23,722 nucleotides of DNA from JAVVVD01 sp964642795 (GCA_964642795.1 CAZXRQ010000028.1:1-23722), one strand, 5' to 3'. Positions 1 through 7,074 are shown, numbered from the stretch's first letter. Notes: generated from the sequence alone by a model not told the origin. Numbers and translations are program-made.

Positions 1-40
1 TGTCTGAGATTATGGCTGGGCTGTATAGACGTCAGTGGGT

Positions 41-69
41 TTGACGCTTACGCCGAAATGTGTTATTAT
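41..69 (+). promoter_or_regulatory. Sigma-A-like promoter
   Basis: TTGACG (41-46) and TATTAT (64-69) are separated by 17 bases, each hexamer matching the vegetative consensus at 5 of 6 positions. The start site would fall inside the palindrome that begins at 71, so any transcript would start in a hairpin. It may therefore be fortuitous. Confidence 0.35.
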
Positions 70-70
70 G

Positions 71-107
71 AAATGTAGGGACGGATGATATCCGCCCCTA
101 CATTTTT
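71..107 (+). repeat. Imperfect palindrome with T-tract, terminator or REP-like element
   Basis: A 10-bp stem (AAATGTAGGG at 71-80 with CCCTACATTT at 96-105), one A/C mismatch, a further 5-bp stem (CGGAT/ATCCG) and a GAT loop make a 35-base hairpin followed by T residues to 107. It could terminate transcription entering from the left edge. Its shape and its GTAGGG/CCCTAC ends also look like a dispersed palindromic repeat. Only one copy is in the window, so the repeat reading cannot be tested here. Confidence 0.5.
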
Positions 108-224
108 GCCTGCCCGACGCGGCGTTCAGTTCGTTCCTCTGTCGCCCGCCGACGCGGTCTATGCGCGGAGCGCTTTCGGTTCCGCAGCCGGTTTAGCATT
201 CTCTTGCTCAGTAAAATATAGGGC

Positions 225-253
225 TTGACATCGCGCTGATTTGGGGATAATAT
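225..253 (+). promoter_or_regulatory. Sigma-A promoter for the leader and first gene
   Basis: A perfect TTGACA at 225-230 is followed after 17 bases by TAATAT (248-253); an overlapping GATAAT gives a better hexamer at 15-base spacing. Transcription would begin near 260 and run about 150 bases to the hairpin at 413-440 before reaching the gene at 497. Confidence 0.55.
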
Positions 254-412
254 TCTTTCATGCAAAAAAAGGCGAGAAAAACCTGTTGTTGTAGAATGCA
301 GGGGCGCTAGCGGCTCTATTAGAGCGCGGGCGGCTCCGGTTGGCGTTGCCTGTGTTCACTGCCGCATGTTATCTGCTGCTTCGGATATACCGTAAGCTGA
401 TAGGGACCGTAT

Positions 413-440
413 AAAGGCTGTGCTCAGGCGCAGCCTTTTT
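413..440 (+). terminator. Intrinsic terminator or attenuator upstream of the cysteine synthase-like gene
   Basis: AAAGGCTGTGC (413-423) pairs with GCGCAGCCTTT (428-438) over 11 bp with one G-U wobble and a TCAG loop, and the T run continues to 440. Lying between the promoter at 225-253 and the gene at 497, it either ends a small RNA or acts as an attenuator. I saw no T-box consensus or S-box core that would name the ligand. Confidence 0.6.
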
Positions 441-496
441 CATGTTCGCTTTTATACAAACACACATACATTAACTATTGAAGGAGAGCTTTGACT

Positions 497-1564
497 ATGG
501 AACACATTATAAACGCTATCGGAAACACTCCGTTTGCACGAATACACTATCGTTTTGCCGGCGAAGAAGCGTGCGTATATGTTAAACTGGAGAGCTATAA
601 TCTTACCGGCTCCATAAAGGACCGGATGGTGATGTATGTGCTAAGCGAAGCATACAAAAGAGGAGAGCTTGTAAAAGCGCAGCCTATCATCGAGGTAACA
701 AGCGGAAATACCGGCATTTCCCTCTCCGCGATCGGCAGCAGCATGGGACATCCCGTACATATCTTTATGCCGGACTGGGTGAGCCGTGAAAGGCGTGCGC
801 TTATGGAAATGTACGGCGCGTCGCTGCACTTGGTGAGCGAGGCTCAGGGCGGCTTTTTAGGGGCAATAAAACAGGCCGAGGCACTGTCAAAAACGCTCGG
901 CGGCTATTTGCCGGATCAGTTCAACAATCCGGACAATATCAAAGCGCACGAGCTCGGTACCGGCGCCGAAGTTTTAGCATCGCTTCCCGAGGTGGACGGT
1001 TTTGTGGCCGGAGTAGGCAGCGGCGGTACGTTGATGGGCGTAGGCCGGCGGCTGAACGCAGATCATCCGGTAATAACGGCCGCGGTCGAGCCCGACGCTA
1101 TGCCGGTACTGTCCGGCGGCGCCGTGCGCGGCCCACATGCCATTGAAGGTATCGGCGATGAATTTATACCGGGCATCGTGGAGCCTTCTGCCATTGACCG
1201 TATAATTACCATAAATGACAAGGATGCCGTCAATATGGCGAGACTGCTAGCCCAAAAACTGGGCCTGGGCGTAGGCATTTCCTCGGGCGCAAACTTTCTC
1301 GGAGCGGTGCGCTTGACCAACGAAGCAAAGCTATCGCACGTGGCCACCACTTTTGCTGACGACAATAAAAAATATGTATCCACCTCATTACGGGATAAAG
1401 TGGATCAGAATGCGCAGTATTTATCCAATCAAATCCAGCTGCTGGACTATACAACTGTTGATGCAGCCGATGGAGCGCCCGTGCTGAAGCAGCCGGACTA
1501 TACGGTACATCGCCTGCAACACGGAAGCTATCCGGCGGGGTTTACCCCTATGCTGAAGCAATAA
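497..1564 (+). CDS. PLP-dependent cysteine synthase family protein
   Basis: This is a fold-type II pyridoxal-phosphate enzyme resembling O-acetylserine sulfhydrylase/cystathionine beta-synthase, which replaces a beta substituent of an activated serine with sulfide or another nucleophile. Visible are the N-terminal IGNTP motif, the PLP lysine in TGSIKDRM (about residue 41), the substrate loop TSGNTGIS, the phosphate-binding GVGSGGT loop and the GISSGAN serine motif near residue 265. At 355 residues it is longer than typical CysK (about 310) because of a roughly 45-residue C-terminal tail after FADDNKKYVST, of unknown role. I chose the ATG at 497, 10 bases after AAGGAG, over an in-frame TTG at 491. 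It stands alone on the plus strand with its own leader and terminator. The family call is safe; cysteine synthesis versus another beta-replacement is not settled. Confidence 0.85.
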   Translation: MEHIINAIGNTPFARIHYRFAGEEACVYVKLESYNLTGSIKDRMVMYVLSEAYKRGELVKAQPIIEVTSGNTGISLSAIGSSMGHPVHIFMPDWVSRERRALMEMYGASLHLVSEAQGGFLGAIKQAEALSKTLGGYLPDQFNNPDNIKAHELGTGAEVLASLPEVDGFVAGVGSGGTLMGVGRRLNADHPVITAAVEPDAMPVLSGGAVRGPHAIEGIGDEFIPGIVEPSAIDRIITINDKDAVNMARLLAQKLGLGVGISSGANFLGAVRLTNEAKLSHVATTFADDNKKYVSTSLRDKVDQNAQYLSNQIQLLDYTTVDAADGAPVLKQPDYTVHRLQHGSYPAGFTPMLKQ

Positions 1565-1924
1565 GAAAAGCACAGAAAAAAACGCTTTTGTCCGAAATGA
1601 ACCGGCCCCCGCAGAGAAGCATTGAGAAAGAAGCCTCCTATCGCAGGACGAATACAACAGGAGGCTTTATTACAGAAAAACGCCGCCGAAAAGAGTTATT
1701 GCCTAAGGTATTGGTTTGATCCATCGATTATGGGGAAAGCCTTCCTGTCATCTGTCTGTTGCTCCGTCATGGCGTTCCCGTTCTGCACCGCGATCAAGTT
1801 CTTTACAAAGCCAGGACGGTCTCGGCATCTGTCAAAATACGGTCTGAACACGAGCGGCTTGATCGACGCTCCGATTATTCGCGGCGACAGCAGGTAGCAG
1901 GCGTCTTTGGCTTCCCGTATCTTA
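1565..1924. other. Intergenic region between convergent genes
   Basis: After the terminator at 1631-1672 I see no gene with a ribosome site. The minus strand from about 1930 to 1696 is open for some 75 codons but has no plausible start, and I recognise nothing in its translation. The plus-strand frames here also lack initiation signals. Confidence 0.4.
1631..1672 (+). terminator. Terminator of the cysteine synthase-like gene
   Basis: AAGCCTCCT (1631-1639) pairs perfectly with AGGAGGCTT (1659-1667), followed by TTTATT. The loop is long (19 bases). It lies 66 bases after the stop codon and is oriented to end that transcript. Confidence 0.55.
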
Positions 1925-2605
1925 TCAGCTTATCAGCAGCAGACTTAACGCAATCAACAGCTGCCCTACATAATAGAAGGACAGGTTTACCGCCCTAAGG
2001 CATTTGGGGCTGTCCTTTGCAAAAAGGGCAAATACCAATACGATATCGCTTACCATAAACAACAGTGAGCCTATGGCAAACACCAGTCTGAACTGCGAAG
2101 CCGGCTGCTTCAATAGCAGCGCGAGCGCACAGGAGAACATGCTGATGACCACCGCCAAATATACAGTGCCCACCTTTACGATGCCTGCCGGCGCATCCAC
2201 CCGCTTCAGGATGCTCCTGATAATGGAATACGACAGCACTGCCGCAATGGGTACCGCTATGAGCAGCGCCTTTACATCCAGCATTATCAGCCCGGCGAGA
2301 TAGAAAACATGCCCTATCAAAAACACCGCCATGCCCGCAATAAATATCTTCTTTGCACACGATACTATTACATTTCTTAGGTTTAGCAGCACGTCGCCTG
2401 CGGCCCCAAACACAAGGCCCAGCACTACAAGAAGACCGAATACACGGTCGGCCGTCACCGCGCAGCAGGCCAACCCAAGCAGTACAAATACCAGCGACGC
2501 AGCACCCTTTAGGCAAACAGCCGCAATGGGTTTTTTCTTGTATTCGTACAGTATGAACACAACGTCAATGATTATGCCAATTATCACGTATGGCAGCCAA
2601 AACAT
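1925..2605 (-). CDS. YhhN/TMEM86-family integral membrane protein
   Basis: The protein is almost entirely hydrophobic, about 226 residues with roughly seven or eight membrane segments. It carries the family's spaced polar motifs: AGDVLLNL near residue 90, FLIGHVFYL near 115, FMVSDIVL near 182 and a C-terminal YYVGQLLIALSL. The YhhN/TMEM86 family includes the animal lysoplasmalogenase, which cleaves the vinyl-ether bond of lysoplasmalogens. Clostridia make plasmalogens, so such a role is possible here, but bacterial members are mostly uncharacterised. The ATG at 2605 is chosen because AGGAGG sits 8 bases upstream; an in-frame GTG at 2611 would be only 2 bases from it. It follows the M20 amidohydrolase by about 160 bases and probably has its own promoter. 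Confidence 0.75.
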   Translation of the reverse strand: MFWLPYVIIGIIIDVVFILYEYKKKPIAAVCLKGAASLVFVLLGLACCAVTADRVFGLLVVLGLVFGAAGDVLLNLRNVIVSCAKKIFIAGMAVFLIGHVFYLAGLIMLDVKALLIAVPIAAVLSYSIIRSILKRVDAPAGIVKVGTVYLAVVISMFSCALALLLKQPASQFRLVFAIGSLLFMVSDIVLVFALFAKDSPKCLRAVNLSFYYVGQLLIALSLLLIS

Positions 2606-2634
2606 CCGCACTTCCTCCTACTCTGCTTTAATTA

Positions 2635-2663
2635 AGCATATCACCCGCAATACGGCCGCACAA
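2635..2663 (-). promoter_or_regulatory. Candidate promoter of the YhhN-family gene
   Basis: On the minus strand, TTGTGC (2663-2658) and TATGCT (2640-2635) are 17 bases apart, about 30 bases before the ATG. The -35 is weak (3 of 6) and the -10 moderate (4 of 6). Confidence 0.3.
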
Positions 2664-2684
2664 GTTTTTTTCACGGTCGCCGCT

Positions 2685-2759
2685 GCAACGCGCCGGCACA
2701 AAACCGCAAAGCCCCAAAGAGCCGCACTGCTTCTAGCGGCTCGGGTACAGGCGCGTTGC
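2685..2759 (-). terminator. Nested stem-loop after the M20 amidohydrolase
   Basis: An inner hairpin (GAGCCGC 2719-2725 with GCGGCTC 2736-2742) is followed on the minus strand by TTT. It is enclosed by a perfect 10-bp outer stem (GCAACGCGCC 2685-2694 with GGCGCGTTGC 2750-2759). It begins 9 bases after the upstream stop codon. The inner hairpin could terminate transcription; the outer stem makes a larger folded 3' element. Confidence 0.45.
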
Positions 2760-2767
2760 TATAGTTA

Positions 2768-4078
2768 TTATCCCAACAGCTCCAACACCGTGCCGCAAAA
2801 CACGCGCACGCCGGTGGACAGCGCCTCCTCGTCAAAGTCAAACCGGCTGTTGTGATTTTCTGCCGGGCAGTCGGTAAGCAAGCCGAAATAGGTCGCCTCT
2901 CCTCCCTGCTGCCGGACATACTCGGACATGTACGCATAATCCTCGCTGCCTCCGCAAAACTTGTGCATCTGCGTTGCAGGTATGTCCAACTTTTGGTTGC
3001 AGATATCCAGCAAACGTTTTGACAGCGTCCATGAGCATTCCAGTGCGGGCGCACTGCCCATAAGCCGTATATCATATGTACACTCGTGCATGATCGCGGC
3101 GCCCTTGATTATGCGGCGCGCATACTCCTCCATATAGTCGTTGGCTTCGGTGGTCATGCCGCGCACCTCAAGCTCCAGCTCCGCCTGTTCGCATATCACA
3201 TTGCGTCCGCTGCCGGCCGAAATTTTACCCACGTTTACCTGCGTAGGCACCTCGCCGAATCGTGGTATCGCATGCAGATTAAGTGTGGCAGTCGCTGCTG
3301 CAAGCAGCGCATTCCTGCCCAGCTGTGGAGATATCCCGGCATGTGCGGATCTTCCCGTAAACGTCACATCGAGCTTAACTGTGGCCAGTCCTCCGTCGCC
3401 ATCCTCGCTGAGAGCGCCAACGTGATAGCCGGCGTGCTCGCCTTGGGGAAATATATGTCCTGCAAGCAGGTATTTCACGCCGTCCAAATGTCCGTTTTCC
3501 ACAATTGATTTCGCTCCTCGCACGCCCTCCTCGGCGGGTTGGAATATCAGCTTGAGCTTGCCATGCAGCTTATCGCGGTTTTCCATAAGTATACGCGCAA
3601 CGCCCAGACCTATTGCCGTATGCCCATCGTGACCGCAAGCGTGCATAATGCCCGGCTCCATCGAGGCGAAGCCCTCTCTGGCCGGCAGATGCTCATCGTC
3701 GCCGCACTCACAGACACCCAGCGCATCTATATCAAAGCGCAGTGCAGCCGTGGGGCCTTCGCCGCAGTCGAGTATGCCGATAACGCCGGTAAAGCCGCCT
3801 TTTGTCTGCGGCAGGAACTCCATATCCGCGCCGTTTTGCGCCGCCCATTCATAATGCGCCTCCAGCGCCTCCTCGGTGGGTAATCCCTTCCGCCCGTCCG
3901 CGGCGCATACCGCTTTACCTGCCAGCACCTTATAGCCCAGCCCGGAGAGTTTGCGGGCAATTATTGATGATGTGCGCATCTCCATCCAACCCGTCTCCGC
4001 ATAACGGTGAAAGTCGCGTCGCGCAGCCGACAATTCGTCGCTGAGCTTCTTCACCCTTTCATTTAGCGCTTCATACAC
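2768..4078 (-). CDS. abgA: M20-family amidohydrolase, AbgA-like (p-aminobenzoyl-glutamate hydrolase subunit A type)
   Basis: This metal-dependent amidohydrolase of peptidase family M20 would cleave an amide bond in an N-acyl amino acid. E. coli AbgA, with AbgB, hydrolyses p-aminobenzoyl-glutamate, a folate breakdown product. The 436-residue length equals that of E. coli AbgA. Matching features include HRYAETGW near residue 25, the ALRFDIDALG segment near 112, the metal-binding MHACGHDGHTAIGLG at 145-159, and FQPAEEG near 179 with the catalytic glutamates. GSGRN, in the dimerisation domain, and the C-terminal FDFDEE also match. The GTG at 4078 is preceded by GGGGGA at 7-base spacing. No AbgB partner or AbgT transporter is nearby, so the substrate may differ. 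It is cytoplasmic, as no signal peptide is visible. Confidence 0.8.
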   Translation of the reverse strand: MYEALNERVKKLSDELSAARRDFHRYAETGWMEMRTSSIIARKLSGLGYKVLAGKAVCAADGRKGLPTEEALEAHYEWAAQNGADMEFLPQTKGGFTGVIGILDCGEGPTAALRFDIDALGVCECGDDEHLPAREGFASMEPGIMHACGHDGHTAIGLGVARILMENRDKLHGKLKLIFQPAEEGVRGAKSIVENGHLDGVKYLLAGHIFPQGEHAGYHVGALSEDGDGGLATVKLDVTFTGRSAHAGISPQLGRNALLAAATATLNLHAIPRFGEVPTQVNVGKISAGSGRNVICEQAELELEVRGMTTEANDYMEEYARRIIKGAAIMHECTYDIRLMGSAPALECSWTLSKRLLDICNQKLDIPATQMHKFCGGSEDYAYMSEYVRQQGGEATYFGLLTDCPAENHNSRFDFDEEALSTGVRVFCGTVLELLG

Positions 4079-4099
4079 TATATCGTCCCCCGTGAGTTA

Positions 4100-4128
4100 A
4101 TGATATCAAGCATACCATGCCTGTCCAA
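4100..4128 (-). promoter_or_regulatory. Candidate promoter of the AbgA-like gene
   Basis: On the minus strand TTGGAC (4128-4123) and TATCAT (4105-4100) lie 17 bases apart, immediately upstream of the ribosome site and GTG start at 4078. The -10 matches at 5 of 6 positions, the -35 at 3 of 6. The leader would be only about 15 bases. Confidence 0.35.
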
Positions 4129-4299
4129 ATCAATGTGTTCGCCTTAACCTCCACAATATACAGCAACGCTGCTCATCGCCATAAACCATTTTATTATATG
4201 CGTATATCTTATCATGTGCCATACTTTATTGATAATATCATTTCCTTATGCGGGCATATGTAAAGCGTAATGATGCGGCGTTTGGCATTAGTCAATTGA

Positions 4300-4525
4300 A
4301 TCGTCTGCGGCATACAGCTTATCACCCGCAGCAAAGCTCACCCCGCGCACCATCACGATAGCTGTGGTATAGCGGGGACTGTGCTTTGCCTTGGCTTTAC
4401 CGGCGGCGCACTTCCCAAGCTGACGCAATGGATCCAACTTATATTCGGCGGCAGCGGTACTGTGCCCGCCGCCCTCGTCGCAATACTGCTCAGTCTTTTA
4501 ATCTCCAAGGATGCACCCGCCCTCT
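4300..4525 (+). pseudogene. Frameshifted C-terminal remnant of an NCS2 xanthine/uracil permease
   Basis: The translated fragments line up with the end of a nucleobase:cation symporter-2 permease. Frame 1 from about 4300 reads GIQLITRSK. Frame 2 from 4331 reads KLTPRTITIAVV and then hits TAG at 4370. Frame 1 resumes with CLGFTGGALPKLTQW and continues IQLIFGGSGTVPAALVA and ILLSLLISKDAP. NCS2 proteins commonly end with a conserved segment before the last two helices, then a hydrophobic helix with (I/L)FGGSG, then a final LNL-type helix. The earlier roughly 350 residues are missing and two frameshifts are needed, so it cannot be functional. A purine permease relic near xanthine dehydrogenase genes suggests loss of a former uptake gene. 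The match is from memory of the family; a profile search would decide it. Confidence 0.55.
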
Positions 4526-4587
4526 GCGTATACGCAGGCAACCACGGCCGGAAACTGATCTGCATATTGAAACAACAGCATATACGG

Positions 4588-4613
4588 CCGCCGCGGCTGC
4601 TTGGCCGCGGCGG
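4588..4613. terminator. GC-rich hairpin downstream of spoIVA
   Basis: CCGCCGCGGC (4588-4597) and GCCGCGGCGG (4604-4613) form a perfect 10-bp stem with a 6-base loop, about 45 bases past the spoIVA stop on the minus strand. It lacks a clean T run on either side, so termination would be inefficient or factor-dependent. It may instead protect the 3' end of the messenger. Confidence 0.45.
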
Positions 4614-4657
4614 TCATTTACATCATATTCATCTTTTCTGCCGTCAGCCTGCCACCG

Positions 4658-6139
4658 TTACAGCACTATGCAGATAAGGCTGTTGCATTCATCGTTGACC
4701 ATGCGCTGCAGCGCGTGCTGCAATCGCATCTGCGCATTCTGCGGCATACGCGCCGCCTTATTGGTCAACTCATCGCATACCAGGTCGTATAAAGGCTTGC
4801 CGAATATTTTTACCTGGCCCAGCTTTTCCGCATCGCCCTCAAACGCTTCAAGCAAATACTCGCGAAACTCCGTCGCCTGCGCCTCGCTGCCCACCAGCGG
4901 CGCTATCTCGGAATCCACATCCACCTTGATTATGTGCAGCCCCGATGCGTGGGCGTTGAGCTTAACGCCGTATTTGCCGCCGCGCTGCATAAGCTCCGGC
5001 TTGTTGAGCGCAAGCTGCATCATATCCGGCCCTACCACGCCATAGCCCGTCGCTTCGGCCGCCTCCAGCGCATCCGCTATCCTGTCAAACCGGCGTTTCG
5101 CACTTACAAAATCCTTCACCATGGCTATTAGCTGCGCGTCATTTTCTATATCGCAGCCGCACTCCTCGCCGAGTATGCGGTAAAAAAGCCCGTCGCAGGG
5201 TTCTATGGACAGTACGATCTCACCTGTGCCCGGCAGCACCGCGCTCAGCCCGGCAGGTTGCATATCCTCAATATCCGCAAGCGCAGCCGTCACCTCCGCG
5301 CCGTTGCACATCTTCATTGGCGAGGCGGTGTGCTCGCTGAACGGGGCAAGCATACGCTGCATAAGCCAGTGAGACGGAGGCAGCGCGCATATCCATGCTG
5401 GCAGAGCCAAACTTATCGCGCGCACCGGAAACTGCATAAGTACATCATACAGCAGCGTCTGTATGCTTTGGGCGTCCATGTTCATCGCGTCCAGCGGCGC
5501 GACCGGTACGCCGTATTCCGTGCTGAGCTGCTGTGCAAGCGCTATGGTCCCGGCATCCTGCGGATGGGTGGAGTTGAGCACCGCCACGAAGGGCTTGCCT
5601 TGCGCGGTAAGCTCATCTGCAACGCGCTTTTCGGCGTCGCGGTAGTTTTCCCGCGGAATCTGCGTTATGCTGCCGTCCGTGGTCACCAGCACCGCTATTG
5701 TGGAATGCTCGCTTATCACCTTATGCGTGCCTATCTCGGCCGCATCCTCAAAGGGTATATCCTGCTCAAACCACGGCGTGCGCACCATCCGCGGGGCATT
5801 GTTTTCCTCGTGACCGGTAGCGCCCGGCACCATGTAGCCTACGCAGTCTATAATGCGCACCCGCACGTCCACCCCGCCTTCGAGCCGCAGCTCCACGGCT
5901 TCCCCCGGCACAAACTTGGGCTGGGTGGTCATTATGGTCTTGCCCGCGGCGCTTTGCGGCAACTCGTCCGTAACGCGGGTCTTTTCAAATTCGTTCTGCA
6001 TATCGGGCAGCACCATAACATCCATGAAGCGCTTTATGAACGTGGATTTGCCGGTGCGCACCGGCCCCACTACCCCGATATATATGTCGCCGTCCGTCCT
6101 CTTGGCAATATCGCCGTACAGAGCCGCTCTGTCCATCAT
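4658..6139 (-). CDS. spoIVA: Stage IV sporulation protein A, SpoIVA
   Basis: SpoIVA is the ATPase that polymerises on the outer forespore membrane to form the base of the spore coat, anchored by SpoVM in Bacillus. The 493-residue length matches B. subtilis SpoIVA (492). The start reads DIYIGVVGPVRTGKST, giving a Walker A at residues 25-33. The family-specific RVTDELPQSAAGKTIMTTQP region, the IIDCVGYMVPGA segment with the Walker B-like D, and TDGSITQIPRENY follow. The protein ends in the conserved hydrophobic tail LICIVL, which contributes to membrane or SpoVM localisation. ATG 6139 is preceded by GGGAGGG at 7-base spacing; a second ATG follows directly. It stands apart from the upstream nitrilase gene behind a terminator and seems to have its own promoter, as expected for a mother-cell gene. 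Confidence 0.97.
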   Translation of the reverse strand: MMDRAALYGDIAKRTDGDIYIGVVGPVRTGKSTFIKRFMDVMVLPDMQNEFEKTRVTDELPQSAAGKTIMTTQPKFVPGEAVELRLEGGVDVRVRIIDCVGYMVPGATGHEENNAPRMVRTPWFEQDIPFEDAAEIGTHKVISEHSTIAVLVTTDGSITQIPRENYRDAEKRVADELTAQGKPFVAVLNSTHPQDAGTIALAQQLSTEYGVPVAPLDAMNMDAQSIQTLLYDVLMQFPVRAISLALPAWICALPPSHWLMQRMLAPFSEHTASPMKMCNGAEVTAALADIEDMQPAGLSAVLPGTGEIVLSIEPCDGLFYRILGEECGCDIENDAQLIAMVKDFVSAKRRFDRIADALEAAEATGYGVVGPDMMQLALNKPELMQRGGKYGVKLNAHASGLHIIKVDVDSEIAPLVGSEAQATEFREYLLEAFEGDAEKLGQVKIFGKPLYDLVCDELTNKAARMPQNAQMRLQHALQRMVNDECNSLICIVL

Positions 6140-6172
6140 GGCAGCACCCTCCCAATCATAATTAACAATAGA

Positions 6173-6201
6173 TATATATGTGCTGCTAAATGGAAAAATG
6201 C
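6173..6201 (-). promoter_or_regulatory. spoIVA: Possible sigma-E-type promoter of spoIVA
   Basis: On the minus strand GCATTTT (6201-6195) and CATATATA (6180-6173) are separated by 14 bases. They resemble the sporulation sigma-E elements (about 6 of 7 and 5 of 8 matches to the Bacillus consensus as I recall it). In Bacillus spoIVA is under sigma-E control. The -35 element overlaps the 3' arm and T-tract of the upstream terminator. Confidence 0.35.
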
Positions 6202-6221
6202 GCCGGATATCCGGCGCATAT
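6192..6221 (-). terminator. Terminator after the nitrilase-family gene
   Basis: Positions 6198-6219 are a perfect 22-bp palindrome (ATGCGCCGGAT and its complement). On the minus strand it is followed at once by TTTT. It lies 20 bases after the nitrilase gene stop and closes the housekeeping operon before spoIVA. Confidence 0.7.
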
Positions 6222-6238
6222 CAGCAATGCGGTTTGAG

Positions 6239-7048
6239 TCACCTGCAGTACACATCCTCGCGGCGGCTGGCCAAGAGCGGCAGCTCGCGCCGCACCTTGT
6301 CCACCAGCTTGAGATCTATATCGTTAATAATTACGCCGGTCTTTTCATCCAGCTCCTGCACTATATCTCCCCACGGCGATACCAGCAGCGTGTGCCCCCA
6401 CGCAATATAGCCCGCAGACGCATCGCGCGCACAGGACGTTCCTGCAATATAGCACTGGTTGTCCAGCGCGCGGGCACGGAACGTCACGGCCCAATGTGCC
6501 GGGCCTGTGGTCATATTGAATGCAGCAGGCACAAGTATGAGCTTTGCCCCTTGCAGCACCATTTTTCTTGCGAGCTCCGGAAAGCGGATATCAAAGCATA
6601 TCATAAGCCCGATCCTGCAAAACTCCGTATCGAATACGGTGCAGGCGTCCCCCGCGCTCAACGTATCCGCTTCGCGGAAACACTGCCCGCCCTCGACGTT
6701 GATGTTGAACAGGTGTACCTTGCGGTGTTTTGATATCTGCCTGCCGGAGCGGTCAAATACATATGCGGTGTTGTATATACTGCCGGCGCCGTCGATCTCC
6801 GGCACCGACCCGGCGGCAAGATAAACGCCATGCTCTTTGGCAAGGCCTGACAGCGCGCGCCATAAGTCGCCGTTCTCCGGCTCCGCATACAGCGGAAATT
6901 TCGCAGTATCATACGGACAAGCGAACATCTCCCCCAGCATGACTATATCCGGCTGCTCGGAATCCAGGCGGGTAAGCTGCCTTTCCAGCGCCTGTATGTT
7001 CTGTTCCTTTTCGGTATAAACGTGTGTCTGAAGCTGCGCTATGCGCAT
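6239..7048 (-). CDS. Carbon-nitrogen hydrolase (nitrilase superfamily), omega-amidase-like
   Basis: This 269-residue protein is a nitrilase-superfamily amidase that hydrolyses non-peptide C-N bonds through a Glu-Lys-Cys triad. The triad is visible as E40 in VMLGEMF, K110 in HRKVHLFN and C151 in LMICFDIRFPEL. The last motif, with KVHLFNI, is typical of the NIT2/YafV omega-amidase branch, which converts alpha-ketoglutaramate or alpha-ketosuccinamate to the keto acid and ammonia. The ATG at 7048 follows GGAGGAG. It starts 26 bases after the plsY stop, within the der–plsY operon and just before a strong terminator. In many clostridia gpsA occupies this place between plsY and spoIVA. The exact substrate is not determined by the sequence. 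Confidence 0.85.
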   Translation of the reverse strand: MRIAQLQTHVYTEKEQNIQALERQLTRLDSEQPDIVMLGEMFACPYDTAKFPLYAEPENGDLWRALSGLAKEHGVYLAAGSVPEIDGAGSIYNTAYVFDRSGRQISKHRKVHLFNINVEGGQCFREADTLSAGDACTVFDTEFCRIGLMICFDIRFPELARKMVLQGAKLILVPAAFNMTTGPAHWAVTFRARALDNQCYIAGTSCARDASAGYIAWGHTLLVSPWGDIVQELDEKTGVIINDIDLKLVDKVRRELPLLASRREDVYCR

Positions 7049-7074
7049 ATATACTCCTCCCCGTACGGTGCCTG

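Larger units (their letters stand above)
1..496. other. Gene-free 5' region with promoters, palindrome and leader
   Basis: No convincing protein-coding gene is visible in these 496 bases. They contain two sigma-A-like promoters (about 41-69 and 225-253), a T-tailed palindrome (71-105), and a rho-independent-type hairpin (413-440) about 57 bases before the first gene. The section from about 260 to 412 has several short stems, including GCTCT-ATT-AGAGC, but I recognise no riboswitch class, tRNA or 6S/SRP RNA in it. It could be a leader RNA of the downstream gene or a separate small RNA. Confidence 0.5.
4079..4657. other. Non-coding gap with permease remnant and GC-rich hairpin
   Basis: This is the longest stretch without an intact gene. 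It is AT-rich from 4080 to 4270, holding the candidate promoter of the AbgA-like gene. A decayed plus-strand permease fragment follows (about 4300-4525), then a strong GC-rich hairpin (4588-4613) just downstream of spoIVA. Confidence 0.5.

Noticed and set aside
260..440. Possible T-box, 6S or SRP RNA in the leader
   Set aside because: AGGGACCG only loosely recalls the T-box sequence and lacks the TGG and GCG parts. The reverse strand has AAGCAGC like SRP RNA, but the GGAA tetraloop and symmetric loop are absent. No 6S-type open bubble was convincing.
1696..1930. Minus-strand open frame of about 75 codons between the two convergent genes
   Set aside because: There is no start codon with a ribosome site, stops lie just upstream, and I recognise no family in the translation. 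It is probably chance in GC-moderate DNA, though a decayed gene cannot be excluded.
5258..6733. 491-codon plus-strand frame opposite spoIVA and the nitrilase gene
   Set aside because: It is the antisense shadow of two well-supported genes, rich in His, Arg and Tyr, with no ribosome site and no family resemblance.
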